The notes below the pieces were generated by a model. It saw only the letters and a program-made list of their open reading frames with translations, ran no database searches and was not told the DNA's origin. The position numbers were made by a program, and so were the translations under genes. Below, one piece after another: positions 8,477-16,734 of a stretch of DNA of 64,000 nucleotides (positions are counted from its first letter, which is position 1; each line of letters opens with the position of its first letter). This DNA is from Domibacillus epiphyticus (lineage in GTDB: Bacteria > Bacillota > Bacilli > Bacillales > Domibacillaceae): positions 1 to 64,000 of the forward strand of contig NZ_MSFI01000011.1 of assembly GCF_001975785.1 (NCBI RefSeq), in the 5' to 3' direction.

Positions 8477-9046
8477 ATGTGGAAATATGAGAAGAAACTT
8501 CAATATCCAGTGAAAGTAAGTACTTGCAATCCCACTTTGGCAAAATATTTAATGGAGCAGTATGGTGGAGCAGACGGGGAACTTGCAGCTGCTCTCCGAT
8601 ACTTAAATCAGCGCTATACAATTCCTGAAAAAGTAATCGGTTTATTAACAGACATTGGAACGGAAGAGTTTGCCCATCTTGAAATGATTGCAACGATGAT
8701 CTATAAACTGACAAAAGACGCGACGCCCCAGCAGCTAAGGGATGCGGGACTTAGTGAGCACTATGCATCCCATGACAGTGCGCTGTATTACGAAAACGCG
8801 GCAGGTGTCCCGTTTACCGCTGCCTATATTCAGGCAAAAGGAGACCCGATCGCTGATTTATATGAAGATATTGCGGCGGAAGAAAAAGCAAGAGCGACCT
8901 ATCAATGGCTCATCGATTTGTCTGATGATCCCGACTTAAATGATTCCCTTCGTTTCTTAAGAGAACGAGAAGTTGTCCACTCCCAGCGTTTCAGGGAGGC
9001 GGTAGAAATTTTAAAAGAAGAGCGCGATCGTAAAAAGATATTTTAA
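8477..9046 (+). CDS. cotJC: CotJC, manganese catalase-family spore coat protein
   Basis: This 189-residue ferritin-like protein belongs to the manganese catalase family found in spore coats. Glu/His metal ligand motifs are present (EEFAHLEM around residue 60, IAAEEKARATY around 135, and REREVVHSQRF near 165). It may dismutate peroxide in the coat; the B. subtilis counterpart is structural or enzymatic depending on the report. The start is the ATG at 8477 with AAGGTGGG upstream. The much longer frame starting at 8294 overlaps cotJB and is not real. It is the last gene of the operon. Confidence 0.9.
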   Translation: MWKYEKKLQYPVKVSTCNPTLAKYLMEQYGGADGELAAALRYLNQRYTIPEKVIGLLTDIGTEEFAHLEMIATMIYKLTKDATPQQLRDAGLSEHYASHDSALYYENAAGVPFTAAYIQAKGDPIADLYEDIAAEEKARATYQWLIDLSDDPDLNDSLRFLREREVVHSQRFREAVEILKEERDRKKIF

Positions 9047-9170
9047 TTAGGAATGAAAAACATTAAACGGTAGTCAGATATATTTTTTCAACGTATTATA
9101 CTTATATCTTTATTTATTTAGGCACTTTCACTAAAATCAAGTGGAGGTGTCTTTGTTATATTGAAGAAAA

Positions 9171-9198
9171 GATTGGAGATTGGAGATTGGTGATTGAT
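9171..9198 (+). repeat. Four tandem 7-bp repeats spanning the start region of the exporter gene
   Basis: GATTGGA (9171-9177), GATTGGA (9178-9184), GATTGGT (9185-9191) and GATTGAT (9192-9198) are consecutive heptamers. They contain the GGAG ribosome binding sites and run into the start codon. Gain or loss of a unit would change the number and spacing of ribosome binding sites. Confidence 0.8.
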
Positions 9199-10228
9199 GA
9201 CTTTAGGACCGCGTGTACTAAAAACAGGGATTGCTGTTACATTAGCGTTATACATATGTTATATCTTCGATTTGGAGCCTGCTGTTATAGCGGGTGTGGC
9301 TGCTGTCTTTACCATTCAGCCATCTATATATCGAACATGGAGACATTTGCTTGATCAGATCATAACGAATACAATTGGTGCATCTATCGCACTTTTTTCC
9401 ATTCACTTTTTAGGGGATAACCCGATTATTATCGGAATCATTATGATGCTGGTTATTTCCATAAGCTTAAAAATGAAAATGGAAAGTACGATTCCGCTTA
9501 CCCTCGTTACCGTGCTGGCGATTATGAGTGCACCTGGCAATGAAGACTTTTCTTTTACACTAAACCGTTTTGTTATCATTCTAGTTGGAATTGGATCAGC
9601 ATTACTTGTCAATCTTTTGATTTTACCACCGAAATACAAAAAGAATTACTTAGAAAAAGTACAGTCTGTTTTCCAGAAAGTATCATTGCTGCTTCGAACG
9701 GCTGTCTCAAATGAAATGACGGAAACTTCTTTTCAGGAGCTTGCGAAAACGTTAAGGAATGACATTCAAAAGCTGGAAGACCAGTATAAAATGTTTGATG
9801 AAGAAAGAGGGAAAATGGCTAAACTGCATCTATTGGACGTGAGGGAAATCGTTGTGTTTAAACAAATGTTAAAAACACTTCAGCAAGGAGAAGAAGTGTT
9901 AGAAAACATAGAGGAGCATTATTTCCAGAGCAAGGCAGATGAAGAAGAGGATCAGCTCTTTGACACTCACCTCGAACAGTTGACAAAATATCATGAATAT
10001 CTGTTATTAAAGTACGAAGGAAAAATAAAGGAACAGGACAATGATATTGAAAAAGATATCATGATCAAGAGCGGGGCGTTTTTCGAACAAACAATGGTAC
10101 GGTATAACGAAAATAAAGATAAAAAAATGCGGTTGCTCGTGATCGCTTCTTCTATTGTTGAATACTCGTTTCATTTACGGCGCCTAAATCAATTAATTGA
10201 ACAATATTATAAAATAAGAAACAAATGA
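9194..10228 (+). CDS. Aromatic acid exporter family protein (FUSC/ArAE type)
   Basis: A 344-residue protein with five or six membrane helices in the first 150 residues (GVAAVFTIQPSIYRTWRHLLDQ is the family signature region), followed by a long charged, helical cytoplasmic domain. This is the architecture of bacterial ArAE_1 exporters, which are proposed to pump out hydroxylated aromatic acids. Translation begins at TTG 9194 or ATG 9197, directly after an in-frame TGA that closes a 10-codon leader frame. The start region is built from four 7-bp repeats. It lies upstream of the aromatic catabolic island and could serve as a safety valve, but this is inference. Confidence 0.8.
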   Translation: MMTLGPRVLKTGIAVTLALYICYIFDLEPAVIAGVAAVFTIQPSIYRTWRHLLDQIITNTIGASIALFSIHFLGDNPIIIGIIMMLVISISLKMKMESTIPLTLVTVLAIMSAPGNEDFSFTLNRFVIILVGIGSALLVNLLILPPKYKKNYLEKVQSVFQKVSLLLRTAVSNEMTETSFQELAKTLRNDIQKLEDQYKMFDEERGKMAKLHLLDVREIVVFKQMLKTLQQGEEVLENIEEHYFQSKADEEEDQLFDTHLEQLTKYHEYLLLKYEGKIKEQDNDIEKDIMIKSGAFFEQTMVRYNENKDKKMRLLVIASSIVEYSFHLRRLNQLIEQYYKIRNK

Positions 10229-10236
10229 TAAATGTA

Positions 10237-10277
10237 GAAAAGAGAGTTTTCAAGTAAGAAACACTCTCTTTTTGTTT
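10237..10277 (+). terminator. Terminator of the aromatic acid exporter
   Basis: AAAGAGAGT and ACTCTCTTTTT form a stem with a 15-base loop and a T tail just after the stop codon. Confidence 0.75.
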
Positions 10278-10409
10278 TCCCATCATTTTCAGTAGTATAT
10301 CGTAAAGACAAAATCAACAGATAAAACTTTAAAAATTTCCTGATTTTCAGGAAATTAATTAGGTCTACTATACTAATTAAAATAATATACGAACTGACGT
10401 GCGTAAGTG

Positions 10410-10418
10410 TGGTATAAT
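10410..10418 (+). promoter_or_regulatory. Extended -10 promoter of the small toxin gene
   Basis: TGGTATAAT at 10410-10418 is a perfect extended -10 element (TG, one base, TATAAT). No clear -35 is present, as expected for extended -10 promoters. Transcription would start near 10425, giving a leader of about 75 bases before the ribosome binding site. Confidence 0.6.
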
Positions 10419-10504
10419 AAATAAACAATAGAATTGGTTTCTCAAGGGTGGTCGGCGCACTCCTCTGTATAACACAACAGTTTACGGAGAAGGGGGTGAT
10501 GCCG

Positions 10505-10588
10505 ATGACGGTTTTTGAATCGTTAATGTTCGCAATTGCTTTCGCGGGTTTAATTGTTTCAATTCTGTCATTCCATAAGAAAAAATAA
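10505..10588 (+). CDS. Putative holin-like type I toxin (27 aa)
   Basis: This is a 27-residue hydrophobic peptide, MTVFESLMFAIAFAGLIV followed by SILSFHKKK. It has one membrane helix and a lysine-rich C-terminus, matching the putative holin-like toxin family of Bacillus type I toxin-antitoxin loci. A very strong AAGGGGGTG ribosome binding site precedes two in-frame ATGs (10499 and 10505). The long 5' leader contains CACTCCTC (10458-10465), which could pair with and hide the ribosome binding site. Both are typical of such toxins. The frame is too short for standard gene calling. Confidence 0.75.
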   Translation: MTVFESLMFAIAFAGLIVSILSFHKKK

Positions 10589-10624
10589 AACCGCCCTTGA
10601 GTTTTAGCGAGCTCGGGCGGTTTT
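10587..10624. terminator. Bidirectional hairpin at the toxin 3' end
   Basis: AAAACCGCCC (10587-10596) and GGGCGGTTTT (10615-10624) are perfectly complementary with T runs on both strands. It can terminate the toxin mRNA and the antisense RNA. Confidence 0.8.
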
Positions 10625-10675
10625 AAACTGCTGCTGTTGCGCTGATCCCCATATTGGGAACCTGCTATTGTTATC

Positions 10676-10710
10676 GCCGTTTCGATGTGTCCAGCATCGA
10701 CGGCTTTTTT
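10676..10710 (+). terminator. Second terminator downstream of the toxin gene
   Basis: CCGTTTCGATG and CATCGACGG form a stem followed by TTTTTT. It would end toxin transcripts that read past the first hairpin, and it provides the region of overlap with the antisense RNA. Confidence 0.65.
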
Positions 10711-10817
10711 AGCTTATGCTGATCATTATTCATTATACCCGAAATAAACAGAATTGAAAACTGATTAATCATTCATCGTATTTAAACGGGGAATGGTTTT
10801 TTCATAAAGCAGTGTAT

Positions 10818-12113
10818 CTACCATGGCATTCCAATGACGACAAAAAGAAGCCATGCGAGTCCGGGTCCAAGGAGAATGAAGACACCAGTTGTGATCAGGA
10901 GTTGACGGAAAAATACTCTTTCCTTTATCCCTTGCACATTCGCAAGTAACAATGCTCCCGCAGAAGAAAGCGGACTTAAGTCAACAATACTCGATGATGC
11001 TGCAATCGCTGATATAACATTGATGGACGAAAGGTCTGGATGCTGTATAAGCGGAGCTCCAATTGGAATAATAGATGCTAAAAAACCCGTTGTAGAGGCA
11101 AATGCCGACACAATCCCACCTACATACGAAACGGTTAGAGTTGCGATGACAGGATTACCCATGTCCGCGATTAAACCGGTTACATAGCTTAATACACCGA
11201 TTTTCTCCATTACTCCCACATATGTGACAATACCCATTACTAGAAAAATAACACCCCATGGTAATTCTTTTATCACATTCCCTTGTTTATTCGGGGCAAT
11301 CAAAGCAAGTAGTAATCCGATTATAATGGCCGCAAAACCAATATTCACATCGAACCCAAGAGATAAAACGCCTAAGACAACGATCGCTGCAAGACAAACT
11401 AATTTATACGTATCAAACTCTTTGTTTCGTTTTTGTGCAGGCTCGTTATTACCTGAATGCATCATTTCTGCAGAAGAAGCGATCAATCCAAGAGTAGACG
11501 GCTGATTTTTTAAAAATCGATGTCCACCGAAAAGTACATATGCGATCATGGCAACCAGCCCAAAATAAATAAAGCAATTCACTAAAAGCAGTGCAGGAGA
11601 ATGTGCCAAATCTCTTGATTGCATACCACCGTTCACAATGATACCAAAGACATTTAATGGGGAGAAGGAACCCGCCTGCATCCCCGTGATAATCATGATA
11701 CTCATCATTAACGGGCTGATCTTATATTTATAAGCTATTTTTAATCCGATGGGGCCTAAGAGAGAAACAACTGCAATTCCATATGTCCCAACACTTGCCA
11801 GTACTAAGCTTAATGTAAACATGAGCCAGGGGACCAATCCAAGATTTCCATTTACTAAACGCAGGCCAGCATCAGCAATTAAATCTACGACACCACTTTT
11901 CTGGATAATGGCGAATAAATAAGTAATTCCCGCGATAAAGATAAACAGTTCTACTGGAAACACGCTATAAATCTCATCATAACTAAGACCACTAATGACT
12001 GCACCAACGAGGAATGATGCGACAAATCCCAGAATCCCAATATTGATCGGCAAGGAAGCACCAATGACAAAAATAATCAGAAGAACTAGAATTGCAATGA
12101 TTTCTATACTCAT
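10818..12113 (-). CDS. SLC13/MatC-type carboxylate transporter
   Basis: A membrane protein of 431 residues with about 12 helices and the N-terminal MatC_N (dicarboxylate carrier) domain, followed by a second ion-transporter-like half. Family members import di- or monocarboxylates with cations. I chose the ATG at 12113 because GAGGGGG lies 5-6 bases before it. It is divergent from the TAXI-TRAP operon. Its promoter region has a consensus cre site (12167-12180) and one copy of the 34-bp island operator (12286-12319). It is therefore probably an uptake system for an aromatic acid or a pathway intermediate. Confidence 0.8.
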   Translation of the reverse strand: MSIEIIAILVLLIIFVIGASLPINIGILGFVASFLVGAVISGLSYDEIYSVFPVELFIFIAGITYLFAIIQKSGVVDLIADAGLRLVNGNLGLVPWLMFTLSLVLASVGTYGIAVVSLLGPIGLKIAYKYKISPLMMSIMIITGMQAGSFSPLNVFGIIVNGGMQSRDLAHSPALLLVNCFIYFGLVAMIAYVLFGGHRFLKNQPSTLGLIASSAEMMHSGNNEPAQKRNKEFDTYKLVCLAAIVVLGVLSLGFDVNIGFAAIIIGLLLALIAPNKQGNVIKELPWGVIFLVMGIVTYVGVMEKIGVLSYVTGLIADMGNPVIATLTVSYVGGIVSAFASTTGFLASIIPIGAPLIQHPDLSSINVISAIAASSSIVDLSPLSSAGALLLANVQGIKERVFFRQLLITTGVFILLGPGLAWLLFVVIGMPW

Positions 12114-12166
12114 GATATCCCCCTCATTAATAGTATGCAAAACAGTAAATAAACACTAAAAAACAT

Positions 12167-12180
12167 TGTTAACGCTTACA
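12167..12180 (-). promoter_or_regulatory. CcpA cre site before the SLC13-type carrier
   Basis: Read on the minus strand, TGTAAGCGTTAACA matches the cre consensus TGWAANCGNTNWCA at every position. It lies between the predicted promoter and the start codon, a typical roadblock position for CcpA repression. Confidence 0.7.
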
Positions 12181-12263
12181 AAAATAAACCATTGACTACA
12201 TGATTAACCTTATTAACCTCCTCTTTTTTAAACACCAAATAGTATTTTGAGTATTTAGATTAT

Positions 12264-12319
12264 AAGGTAAGGGATATTTGTCTTCTATACAACACTTCTA
12301 TTCTTTTATATGCAACAAG
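12264..12319 (-). promoter_or_regulatory. Site A of the 34-bp operator with promoter of the SLC13-type carrier
   Basis: The 34-bp motif occupies 12286-12319 and reads, on the minus strand, CTTGTTGCATATAAAAGAAT followed by AGAAGTGTTGTATA. Its terminal TTGTAT is in -35 position to TACCTT (12264-12269) with a 17-bp spacer. The poor -10 suggests dependence on an activator. Confidence 0.65.
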
Positions 12320-12515
12320 ATAAATTTTTAGGATTTTTTAGAAAGAAAACTTATACGATCATTCATCCTCCATAAGATTCAACAATGGTTTCCTGCTTCC
12401 TTTATTTTTATAAAATTAAAGAAAAAAGTAGTGAATGACTAAAAGGGAAGAACCATTGCAAGTGATGAAATAGGACAAATTATTCATTTAGTAAAGTAAA
12501 TGTGAAATAATTCAA

Positions 12516-12571
12516 ATTGTTGCTTATAGAAGAACTGCTTAGTTGTATAGTGAATATTATTCGCTTATTAT
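12516..12571 (+). promoter_or_regulatory. Site E of the 34-bp operator with promoter of the TRAP operon
   Basis: The motif at 12516-12549 starts ATTGTTGCTTATAGAAGAAC and ends with AGTTGTATA. TTGTAT (12543-12548) and TATTAT (12566-12571) are separated by exactly 17 bp and form a plausible sigma-A promoter 54 bases upstream of the permease ATG. Confidence 0.7.
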
Positions 12572-12624
12572 GAATTTTGAATAGTTTAAAAATTCTATTA
12601 TTAAAAAAGGAGGAAACGTTACCC

Positions 12625-14607
12625 ATGAAAATGAAGTCATTGCTTGGTGCACTTTTTAGTACCGGTGCTACTCGAGAACCTGATGGTTTAATCAAAAAGC
12701 TAATCATCTGTCTTATTATCGCAATCACTATTTTTCAATTTTATGTCGTCCTGTTTTCATCGATGGATCCGTTCTTGCACAATGCAATTTTTATTACTTT
12801 TATGTTAGCTATTACGTTTATAGTTTTTTCTTTCAGTTCGAACAAAAAGGATAAAAAAATCCCTTTTTATGATATAGCGATATCATTAGCCTTGATAGGA
12901 ATCGGCATTTTTATGATTGTAAATGCGGAGCGTTTCCTTACGCGATGGCCTTTAGCCGATCCTTTAAGCTCCACTGAATTAATCATTGGCACTGTCTTGC
13001 TTCTTATTGTATTTGAAGTAACAAGGAGGACATTAGGTGCCGGAATGCTCTTTATTGTAAGCGCTTTAGTTATCTATGCATTCTTTGGGCATCACATTTC
13101 CGGTCCTTTCGGTCACGAACAATATAACCTCATGCAAATCGTTGACCAAATGGCTTATACAGTTAATGGTGTATATGGCTCAATTGCAACTGTTGCAGCC
13201 ACTTATGTTTTCTTTTTTGTATTATTTGGCAATTTATTTAATGCTTCCGGCGGGGGCGACTTCTTTTATGCTCTTTCAAAAGCGATAACGGGCCGTGTGG
13301 CGGGAGGGCCTGCAAAAGTAGCCGTCATTTCCAGTGGACTGTATGGTTCCATTTCTGGTAGTCCAACAGCCGATGTAGCAACAACAGGTTCTTTCACGAT
13401 TCCATCAATGAAGAAAGTTGGGTATTCGGGAACATATGCAGGTGCAATTGAAGCAACAGCAGCGACAGGAGGCAGTATACTACCGCCTGTTATGGGATCA
13501 GCGGCTTTTCTGATGGCGGAAATGACTGGGATTTCATACACATCGATCGCCCTCGCTGCCTTAATTCCAGGGCTGCTGTATTACTTAGCTATTTTTAGCC
13601 AGGTGCATTTTCAAGCTAAAAAATTAAAAATGGCTGGATATGATGATGAAACGCTTCCTACTGTAAGGGGCGTCATGAAATCGATGGGCCAGTTTATAAT
13701 CCCGATTATTGTGCTTATTGTTTTTCTTGAACAAGGATTTACACCCGTTCTTGGTGCCATTGCCGCTTCCATTGCAACGATCATTGTCAGCTATTTTAAG
13801 AAGGAAACAAGATTAACACCCCGAAAATTGTTTGACACAATGGTTGAAACAACAACACGAATTTCTCCATTAGTAGCGGTGTGTGCTGCAGCGGGAGTAG
13901 TAGCCGGTATTATTCAAGTAACGGGTCTTGGCGGGAAATTTTCGAGTTTGATCCATGCCGCCTCGGGGGGAAGCGTTTTCATGACCATGGTTGTGACGAT
14001 GCTTGTTTGCATAGTATTTGGTATGGGTATGCCTACACCGGCCGCATATGTATTAACCGCTGTACTAGCGGCTCCCATTATGATTGAGGTTGGAATTGAT
14101 ATGATGCAGGCTCACATGTTTATTCTTTATTATGCTTGTTTATCAGCTATTACACCGCCTGTTGCAGTAGCGGCTTATGCGGCTGCAGCAATTGCAGACG
14201 CAAATCCGATGAGGATAGGGTTTTTAGCTTGCAGATTAGGATTAGTAGCGTTTATTATTCCATACATGTTTGTCTATGATCCTTCTTTATTGCTAATTGG
14301 TTCCAGTCAAAATATTGTGATAGCGACACTCCTGGCAGTAGCTGGTGTTATTGCATTAGCTGCCGGTTTAGAAGGATGGTTCGGTAAAATACTAAAAGGA
14401 TGGGAAAGAGCAATCGTTACGATAAGCGGAATCCTAATGATTTATCCGGAGTTTACAAGCAGCATTATCGGCTTAATTGGGGTAACTCTTATTCTCGGTA
14501 CAAAATTCCCAGCGCTAGTGAAAGACTTTAAAGATGCTGGAAAACTTCCTGCGGTAAAAGAAATTGCGTTGGATGAAAACGAAAACAGTCAAAAAATCTC
14601 CAGTTAA
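12625..14607 (+). CDS. TRAP transporter fused permease (DctQM type, TAXI system)
   Basis: This 660-residue protein fuses the small 4-helix TRAP subunit to the large 12-helix DctM-like subunit, as is usual when the binding protein is of the TAXI class. Visible motifs include GSPTADVATTGSFTIPSMKK, EATAATGGSILPPVMGS and GMGMPTPAAYVL. It imports organic acids with a sodium gradient. The start is the ATG at 12625 after AAGGAGG; the longer frame to 12577 lacks a ribosome binding site. It is first in a transport operon under operator site E, so an aromatic acid substrate is likely. Confidence 0.9.
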   Translation: MKMKSLLGALFSTGATREPDGLIKKLIICLIIAITIFQFYVVLFSSMDPFLHNAIFITFMLAITFIVFSFSSNKKDKKIPFYDIAISLALIGIGIFMIVNAERFLTRWPLADPLSSTELIIGTVLLLIVFEVTRRTLGAGMLFIVSALVIYAFFGHHISGPFGHEQYNLMQIVDQMAYTVNGVYGSIATVAATYVFFFVLFGNLFNASGGGDFFYALSKAITGRVAGGPAKVAVISSGLYGSISGSPTADVATTGSFTIPSMKKVGYSGTYAGAIEATAATGGSILPPVMGSAAFLMAEMTGISYTSIALAALIPGLLYYLAIFSQVHFQAKKLKMAGYDDETLPTVRGVMKSMGQFIIPIIVLIVFLEQGFTPVLGAIAASIATIIVSYFKKETRLTPRKLFDTMVETTTRISPLVAVCAAAGVVAGIIQVTGLGGKFSSLIHAASGGSVFMTMVVTMLVCIVFGMGMPTPAAYVLTAVLAAPIMIEVGIDMMQAHMFILYYACLSAITPPVAVAAYAAAAIADANPMRIGFLACRLGLVAFIIPYMFVYDPSLLLIGSSQNIVIATLLAVAGVIALAAGLEGWFGKILKGWERAIVTISGILMIYPEFTSSIIGLIGVTLILGTKFPALVKDFKDAGKLPAVKEIALDENENSQKISS

Positions 14608-14645
14608 AAAGTAATGAAAAAACAAAAAGGAATAGGAGAATTTAT

Positions 14646-15659
14646 ATGAAAAAAAGATTTCTTCAAAGCATGATTGCTCTTATGTCTTCTGCGGTTTTTT
14701 TAGCAGGGTGCGGCAACACCGCGGAGGAAGGGACACAAGAATCTTCAACAGGTGATGGGAATTTAAAAGTGACGATTGCAGGAGGATCAGCAGGCGGCTT
14801 GTGGAGCACGATCGGTGAAGGAATCGGGGAAACCATTAAACGTACACATGAAGGGGCTACTTTTACGTATCAGCCAGGACAAGATGGAGCGAACATTATC
14901 ACCGTCGATTCCAATCAGGCAGATTTTGGCATTGTTAGTTCTGCTGCTGTGAAATGGGCATATGAAGGAGAAAAGCCATATCCTAAAAAGGTTGAAAAAT
15001 TGCGTACTGTCGCATTTCTGCATGCCATGCCCTATCACTTTATTGTCAGTGAATCGTCAGGGATAGAATCAATCGAGCAAATTACTAAAGAAAAAATACC
15101 ATTCATTGCATCTGTCAATACAAAAGATTCTCCGATGGAAATGTCTAATCGTATCGTACTTGAAAGCTATGGAACAAGTTACGAAGATATTCAAAAAAAT
15201 GGCGGGAAAATTCAGTTTATCGCTCCAAGCAAGTCAAACGACCAAATCAAAGATAAAAAATTGGATGGCACGATCTCTCCATTGCCAACACCTGCTGGCA
15301 ACCTTGTTGAACTGAGCACCAATACACCGATTAAACTCCTGCCCATATCAGAAGAAGCGGTGAAAGAAGCGGAAGAGAAATTAGCTGCCAAACCTTATAC
15401 CATTAAAGCAGGAACTTACCCATTCGTAAAAGAAGATGTGCCAACATTCGCGATTGACACTGTTTTAGTGTCAAGTACAGATGTTTCGGAAGAAGTCGTG
15501 TACGAAGTAACAAAGTCGATGTATGAGCAATTAGATTATTTATACTCAGTGCATCAATCATTTAAAGATATAACGAAAGAGACCATTACGGACCTTACAG
15601 GTGCCCCTTTACATCCTGGAGCTGAAAAATTTTACAAAGAAGTTGGTATTTTAAAGTAA
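14646..15659 (+). CDS. TAXI-family TRAP solute-binding lipoprotein
   Basis: A 337-residue lipoprotein with a signal peptide ending in lipobox FLAGC (Cys 22) and the TAXI binding-protein pattern (IAGGSAGGLWSTIGEGIGE, later VDSNQADFGIVSSAAVKWA). It would capture the substrate outside the membrane and deliver it to the fused permease encoded 38 bases upstream. The C-terminal segment (FKDITKETI..HPGAEKFYKE) is repeated as a broken fragment at 31883-31978. Confidence 0.9.
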   Translation: MKKRFLQSMIALMSSAVFLAGCGNTAEEGTQESSTGDGNLKVTIAGGSAGGLWSTIGEGIGETIKRTHEGATFTYQPGQDGANIITVDSNQADFGIVSSAAVKWAYEGEKPYPKKVEKLRTVAFLHAMPYHFIVSESSGIESIEQITKEKIPFIASVNTKDSPMEMSNRIVLESYGTSYEDIQKNGGKIQFIAPSKSNDQIKDKKLDGTISPLPTPAGNLVELSTNTPIKLLPISEEAVKEAEEKLAAKPYTIKAGTYPFVKEDVPTFAIDTVLVSSTDVSEEVVYEVTKSMYEQLDYLYSVHQSFKDITKETITDLTGAPLHPGAEKFYKEVGILK

Positions 15660-15762
15660 AATAAAGAGATAGAGCTGTTATAATCTTAAAAAGTTCAGAA
15701 ACTGAAACTGGTATACACGCTTATATTATGGAACAGTATGATTGTCACAAGGAGGAAAAGAG

Positions 15763-16689
15763 ATGCAAAAACTGCTAAACAATGCGTATATTCTATTAAT
15801 CTTCAGCACTCTATTTTGGGGTGGAAATGCGGTAGCGGGAAAGTATTTAGCAGGCTCAATTCCTCCTGTAACAATCTCATTTATCCGCTTGGCGATTTCT
15901 TTGTTCATTGTGTTGCCTTTTCTATTTCCACTCTTAAAAAGAGAAGCTCATGAAGCTAGAAAAAATGTAAAAATACTATTCATTCTATCCATTTCTGGTG
16001 TGATTGGGTATAACTTATTTAGTTACTGGGCCTTAAATTACACAACAGCGATCAATGGCAGTTTGCTGAATAGCACAAGCCCTTTATTTATCTTCTTATT
16101 CTCTTACTTTTTGATCGGTGAAAAAATAAGCTGGAAGTATGCTTTATCCATTATTCTTTCGATGACAGGTGTTATGATTGTTATCACACAGGGATCTATT
16201 GAGCGGCTGCTTTCTCTTCAATTTAATGTGGGGGATTTGATCATGCTGCTGGGTGTTATGATGTGGGCCTTATATTCCGTTTTAGTACGGGATGCATCAA
16301 AAAAAATGTCTTCTCTCGGAATTTTTGGATACAGCCTTTTTATCGGTTTTATGTTAATGATTCCAGCATCCATTATTGAATTGTTGTTTTTTCCAATTGA
16401 GAAGATTGAATTCGCAGAATGGACGGCTCTTTTCTATTTAGGGATTTTCCCCTCCGTTTGTTCATTTATATTGTGGAATCGTGCTGTTGCTTTAATCGGC
16501 CCATCAAGGTCGTCAATCTTTATGAACTTAACTCCGGTTTTTGGCACGTTGATCGCCTTCTTCGTAATTGGAGAGAGAATTACCGCTCCGCAAATCGTTG
16601 GCGGAGTACTGGTCTTTATCGGTGTTTTAGTTTCATCATTAAAGAAGAAAGAATTTGCGCCTAAAAACATTATGGTGAAAGTCAGGTAA
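15763..16689 (+). CDS. EamA family (DMT) permease
   Basis: The product (308 aa) has ten hydrophobic helices in two EamA repeats, including the WGGNAVAGKYLA segment near the N-terminus and the second-repeat end (PVFGTLIAFFVIGERI). Drug/metabolite transporters of this type export or exchange small metabolites. The ATG at 15763 has AAGGAGG 8 bases upstream; the longer frame from 15742 would start within that site. It follows the TRAP genes in the same direction and may be co-transcribed, but its substrate is unknown. Confidence 0.85.
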   Translation: MQKLLNNAYILLIFSTLFWGGNAVAGKYLAGSIPPVTISFIRLAISLFIVLPFLFPLLKREAHEARKNVKILFILSISGVIGYNLFSYWALNYTTAINGSLLNSTSPLFIFLFSYFLIGEKISWKYALSIILSMTGVMIVITQGSIERLLSLQFNVGDLIMLLGVMMWALYSVLVRDASKKMSSLGIFGYSLFIGFMLMIPASIIELLFFPIEKIEFAEWTALFYLGIFPSVCSFILWNRAVALIGPSRSSIFMNLTPVFGTLIAFFVIGERITAPQIVGGVLVFIGVLVSSLKKKEFAPKNIMVKVR

Positions 16690-16734
16690 ATCTACGTGTA
16701 AAGGTAATTCATAGTAGAGAAAGGAGGATGAAAA

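Larger units (their letters stand above)
10583..10725 (-). ncRNA. Predicted antisense antitoxin RNA
   Basis: On the minus strand a promoter (-35 TTTTCA at 10755-10760, 17-bp spacer, -10 TATAAT at 10732-10737) would start an RNA near 10725. It would run towards the toxin gene and end at the hairpin 10587-10624, which has a T run on this strand. The RNA would overlap the 3' part of the toxin transcript by over 100 bases, the layout of Bacillus type I antitoxins such as RatA. Existence of the RNA is inferred from sequence only. Confidence 0.55.
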
